A stretch of DNA of 9,907 bases from Parcubacteria group bacterium RIFCSPHIGHO2_01_FULL_47_10b (GTDB lineage Bacteria; Patescibacteriota; Minisyncoccia; 2-01-FULL-47-10), in assembly GCA_001824325.1 (NCBI GenBank), contig MHXC01000015.1, positions 1-9,907 of the forward strand, written 5' to 3'. Positions 8,467 through 9,907 of the stretch are shown one piece after another. The first letter of the stretch is position 1; each line of letters opens with the position of its first letter. The position numbers and the translations under genes were made by a program. The notes under the pieces are model-generated. The model was not told the DNA's origin. It saw nothing but the letters and a program-made list of their open reading frames with translations, and made no database searches.

Positions 8467-9096
8467 ATGGCTTATATATTTTTAGACGAAAGCGGAGACC
8501 TGGGTTTCAAAGAATCATCAAGCACATGGTTCTTGTTTACTATCGCGATGACAAGTGATGCACGCGCGCTGGAACGAGTGATCAAAAAAGTATGGCGACC
8601 TCTCAAGAAAAAATATAAGAAATTAGGTGAGCTACATGCATCTCACGAAAAAGATATCACCCGGAAGCGAGTGTTAAAACAGCTTAGCGAAGTGAGCGAC
8701 CTTAAAGTACTTTGCGTGATTTTAAATAAGAAAAAAGTGTATGTGGATTTACAAAACCAGAAAAATTATCTTTATAATTACACGGCGAATATTTTACTTG
8801 ACCGATTGCATACAAAAGGAATGCTTCATCCCAAAGAGTCCGTCCATTTATTTGTTGATCGCAAAGATACCAAGAAGCGGCTCAGAGATAATTTTATCAG
8901 TTATTTAACAAGCTCAATGGAAAAACGACGCGACGGAGCCTTTGTCCTGAAACTTCATTCATCATATGAGAATAAATCGTTGCAAGCAGTGGATTTTATC
9001 TCTTGGGCGTTGTTTCGAAAATATGAACACGGCGATCAGGAGTTTTATAATATAATTAAGAGTAAGATTACCGATGAACGGCTATTATTCCCATAA
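8467..9096 (+). CDS. DUF3800 domain-containing protein
   Basis: Intact 209-residue protein matching the DUF3800 family, which is widespread, has no firmly established biochemical role, and is often found near mobile elements, phage genes and restriction or defence loci. Visible hallmarks are the N-terminal MAYIFLDESGDLGF with acidic D7-E8 and D11, the GELHAS segment (54-59), VDRKD (130-134) and C-terminal LQAVDFISWALFRKYEHGD (172-190) with D176. The spaced conserved acidic residues recall an RNase H-like metal-binding arrangement, but nuclease activity here is only inferred. There is no signal peptide or membrane segment, so it is likely cytoplasmic. The start is set by ATG at 8467, 17 bases after the hsdR relic ends; no good ribosome binding site is visible (GAGAAA lies 8-13 bases upstream). 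The gene is more A/T-rich and lysine-rich than the A2M and pbpC genes, suggesting acquisition. Length is normal for the family. Confidence 0.85.
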   Translation: MAYIFLDESGDLGFKESSSTWFLFTIAMTSDARALERVIKKVWRPLKKKYKKLGELHASHEKDITRKRVLKQLSEVSDLKVLCVILNKKKVYVDLQNQKNYLYNYTANILLDRLHTKGMLHPKESVHLFVDRKDTKKRLRDNFISYLTSSMEKRRDGAFVLKLHSSYENKSLQAVDFISWALFRKYEHGDQEFYNIIKSKITDERLLFP

Positions 9097-9098
9097 AA

Positions 9099-9156
9099 TA
9101 AGAATGCCCCTCGCTTTGACGGGTTGCCATCCGGTAACCCAACACGAGAGGTCTTA
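9099..9156. repeat. Nested three-tier inverted repeat after the DUF3800 gene
   Basis: Three stems stack around one centre. The outer stem is TAAGA/TCTTA (9099-9103 with 9152-9156). The middle is CCCCTCG/CGAGAGG (9107-9113 with 9145-9151, one mismatch). The inner is GGGTTGCC/GGTAACCC (9121-9128 with 9133-9140, one G-T pair, loop ATCC). A 3-base bulge and a 7/4 internal loop separate the tiers. It begins 3 bases after the DUF3800 stop. The following strand is T/C-rich rather than a pure T run, so it may be a terminator, a REP-like palindrome or a transposon-end hairpin. Confidence 0.6.
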
Positions 9157-9165
9157 CTTCTTACT
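9152..9165 (+). repeat. Tandem TCTTACT x2
   Basis: Two perfect head-to-tail copies of the 7-mer TCTTACT. The first copy supplies the outer arm of the nested inverted repeat, and the second runs into the next small hairpin. Possibly replication slippage at the edge of the palindrome, or a T-rich tail of a terminator. Confidence 0.5.
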
Positions 9166-9181
9166 TGTATGGTAGCAAGTA
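9162..9181. repeat. Short hairpin TACTTG/CAAGTA
   Basis: TACTTG (9162-9167) and CAAGTA (9176-9181) form a perfect 6-bp stem with an 8-base loop, directly after the larger nested palindrome. No T run follows. It has no assigned role. Confidence 0.35.
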
Positions 9182-9203
9182 GATTGCGAAAAGTCAATTT
9201 TAG

Positions 9204-9212
9204 TTATCCACA
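9204..9212 (+). promoter_or_regulatory. Single perfect DnaA-box 9-mer
   Basis: TTATCCACA matches the consensus high-affinity DnaA box exactly and is followed by an A/T-rich run up to the hsdM relic's ATG at 9225. I saw no second box nearby and no replication gene in the window, so this is not an origin claim. It may be a chance match or an isolated DnaA site. Confidence 0.3.
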
Positions 9213-9224
9213 ATAATATATACC

Positions 9225-9383
9225 ATGTCCAATATCCAGTCAGTCATCAAAAACATACAGGACATTATGCGCAAAGACGCGGGCGTAGACGGCGACGCCC
9301 AGCGGCTCTCCCAGCTCGTCTGGATGCTGTTCCTTAAGATTTTTGACGAACTAATTATTAAGCAGAAAGTGTATGAAAACTAA
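9225..9383 (+). pseudogene. hsdM: Truncated N-terminus of type I methylase HsdM
   Basis: An ATG opens a 52-residue reading frame too short for any known HsdM (usually about 500 residues). Residues 1-42 (MSNIQSVIKNIQDIMRKDAG, VDGDAQRLSQLVWMLFLKIF, DE) are an excellent match in character to the N-terminal helical domain of HsdM, the modification subunit that methylates adenine together with the specificity subunit HsdS. Likeness stops sharply near 9350; the last ten codons (LIIKQKVYEN) are A/T-rich and run to TAA at 9381-9383. No methyltransferase motif (such as NPPF) or HsdS target-recognition domain follows. The stop overlaps the start of the next gene (9373) by 11 bases in another frame. Most likely an insertion or deletion joined the hsdM head to foreign DNA. 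The short peptide could still be translated, but without methylase function. Confidence 0.82.
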
Positions 9384-9846
9384 TATTGAATTAACGAAAA
9401 AACAATTTAGAGTATTAATGAATGCTTTACAGATCGCCGGTTCTGTTTATGCTATTATGGGTGACATGGTAGATGAAAAATACAAAAAACCATCTCATGA
9501 GTTGGATGAGCTCGAAAATTATGTTTTAGAAAGCGCCGACGCATTGGGACTAAGTGATATGGTTGAAGTTTTTCGAGGCACGAAAGTTGCAAGCAAGGAA
9601 TTGATCGATAAAGCCATTGACGATTTACGTGAGTATGAAGAATATACATTTTGGGATAATTTGGCGCGTAAATTGGCAGATAGGGACTTATTACGAAAAC
9701 TAGGCAAGTCAAAATTGCGCGCGTTGAGTAATTTGGAATACATCAACGCCGAGTATCCTTTAGAAGATCACTACCATAAAGAATTTGAGAAATATGGCTT
9801 GAACAGGTTGGAAATTGTAAAGCATACGAGGCCTTGTACGAGTTAA
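9373..9846 (+). CDS. Uncharacterised small acidic/helical protein
   Basis: A 157-residue protein I cannot assign to a named function. It is predicted mostly helical, with no signal peptide, membrane segment or obvious catalytic motif, so it is probably cytoplasmic. It opens with IELTKKQFRVLMNALQIAG, and a linker rich in Asp, Glu and Lys follows. The best-conserved-looking blocks are EEYTFWDNLARKLADRDL (89-106) and HKEFEKYGLNRLEI (135-148). This pattern (TFWxxLxxxLAxRD, then a YxxEFEKYGLxRLxI end) recalls a scattered family of hypothetical proteins in Firmicutes, spirochaetes and candidate phyla, but that is from memory. The start is the ATG at 9373, overlapping the hsdM relic's stop; only a weak AGAAAG lies upstream. 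The terminal residues after VKH (TRPCTS) look unlike the rest and may be a recombined tail. Its A/T-rich composition matches the DUF3800 gene and contrasts with A2M and pbpC, consistent with an insertion into the old hsdM. Confidence 0.7.
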   Translation: MKTNIELTKKQFRVLMNALQIAGSVYAIMGDMVDEKYKKPSHELDELENYVLESADALGLSDMVEVFRGTKVASKELIDKAIDDLREYEEYTFWDNLARKLADRDLLRKLGKSKLRALSNLEYINAEYPLEDHYHKEFEKYGLNRLEIVKHTRPCTS

Positions 9847-9907
9847 AGTCTTTTCCAGTCAACATATGAGCCCCAAATGAGTGAGGTAAGTCATCGGGTG
9901 GTGAAGG
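9847..9907 (+). other. Window end, no supported gene
   Basis: An ATG at 9877 opens a frame (MSEVSHRVVK) that runs off the edge after ten codons. It lacks a ribosome binding site and is too short to judge. Confidence 0.3.

Noticed and set aside
9184..9219. Promoter TTGCGA / TAATAT ahead of the hsdM relic
   Set aside because: The spacing is 24 bases, too long for a sigma-70-type promoter.
9820..9870. Shifted-frame continuation (AYEALYELKSFPVNI) after the 157-residue gene, suggesting a frameshift
   Set aside because: The stretch is short, ends in TGA after 15 codons, and cannot be tied to any family by eye; kept only as a note that the TRPCTS tail looks odd.
1..9907. CRISPR arrays, tRNA or rRNA genes, and a transposase gene
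   Set aside because: No regularly spaced repeats, no cloverleaf or rRNA-like segments, and no transposase motifs were found on either strand.

Overview
The window reads as bacterial chromosomal DNA with the standard genetic code: TGA is used only as a stop and no stop needs recoding. The organism is not identified by any marker gene. The mix of a very large exported alpha-2-macroglobulin (A2M) protein, a class A penicillin-binding protein of the PBP1C type and small uncharacterised proteins would fit a candidate-phyla (Patescibacteria-like) or other poorly sampled bacterium, but that is inference.

Region 1 (1-8000) is a cell-envelope module. A giant A2M-family gene runs rightward; its 5' end lies outside the window. 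A pbpC-type gene (bifunctional glycosyltransferase/transpeptidase) runs leftward to meet it. The two stop codons are 37 bp apart, with an imperfect hairpin between them. Pairing of A2M with PBP1C is known from Gram-negative bacteria, where the E. coli A2M gene yfhM lies beside pbpC; the two are thought to link defence against proteases with peptidoglycan repair. Here the pair is convergent rather than co-directional. The A2M has also lost the Cys-x-Glu-Gln thioester motif, so it should not trap proteases covalently.

Region 2 (about 8140-9907) is a decayed defence or restriction region with visibly more A/T-rich inserts. A collapsed relic of the C-terminal part of a type I restriction HsdR subunit (deletions, a nonsense codon and a frameshift) is followed 17 bp later by an intact DUF3800-family gene. 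Next come a nested inverted repeat, a perfect DnaA-box 9-mer, and a start codon with the first ~42 codons of a type I methylase HsdM. The HsdM reading breaks off abruptly into an unrelated small gene (9373-9846) whose start overlaps the relic's end. The order hsdR tail, DUF3800, hsdM head, all on the + strand, fits one former hsdR-x-hsdM-(hsdS) locus that has been gutted and refilled. Neither relic can be functional. The DUF3800 gene and the 157-residue gene are the only intact coding sequences there.
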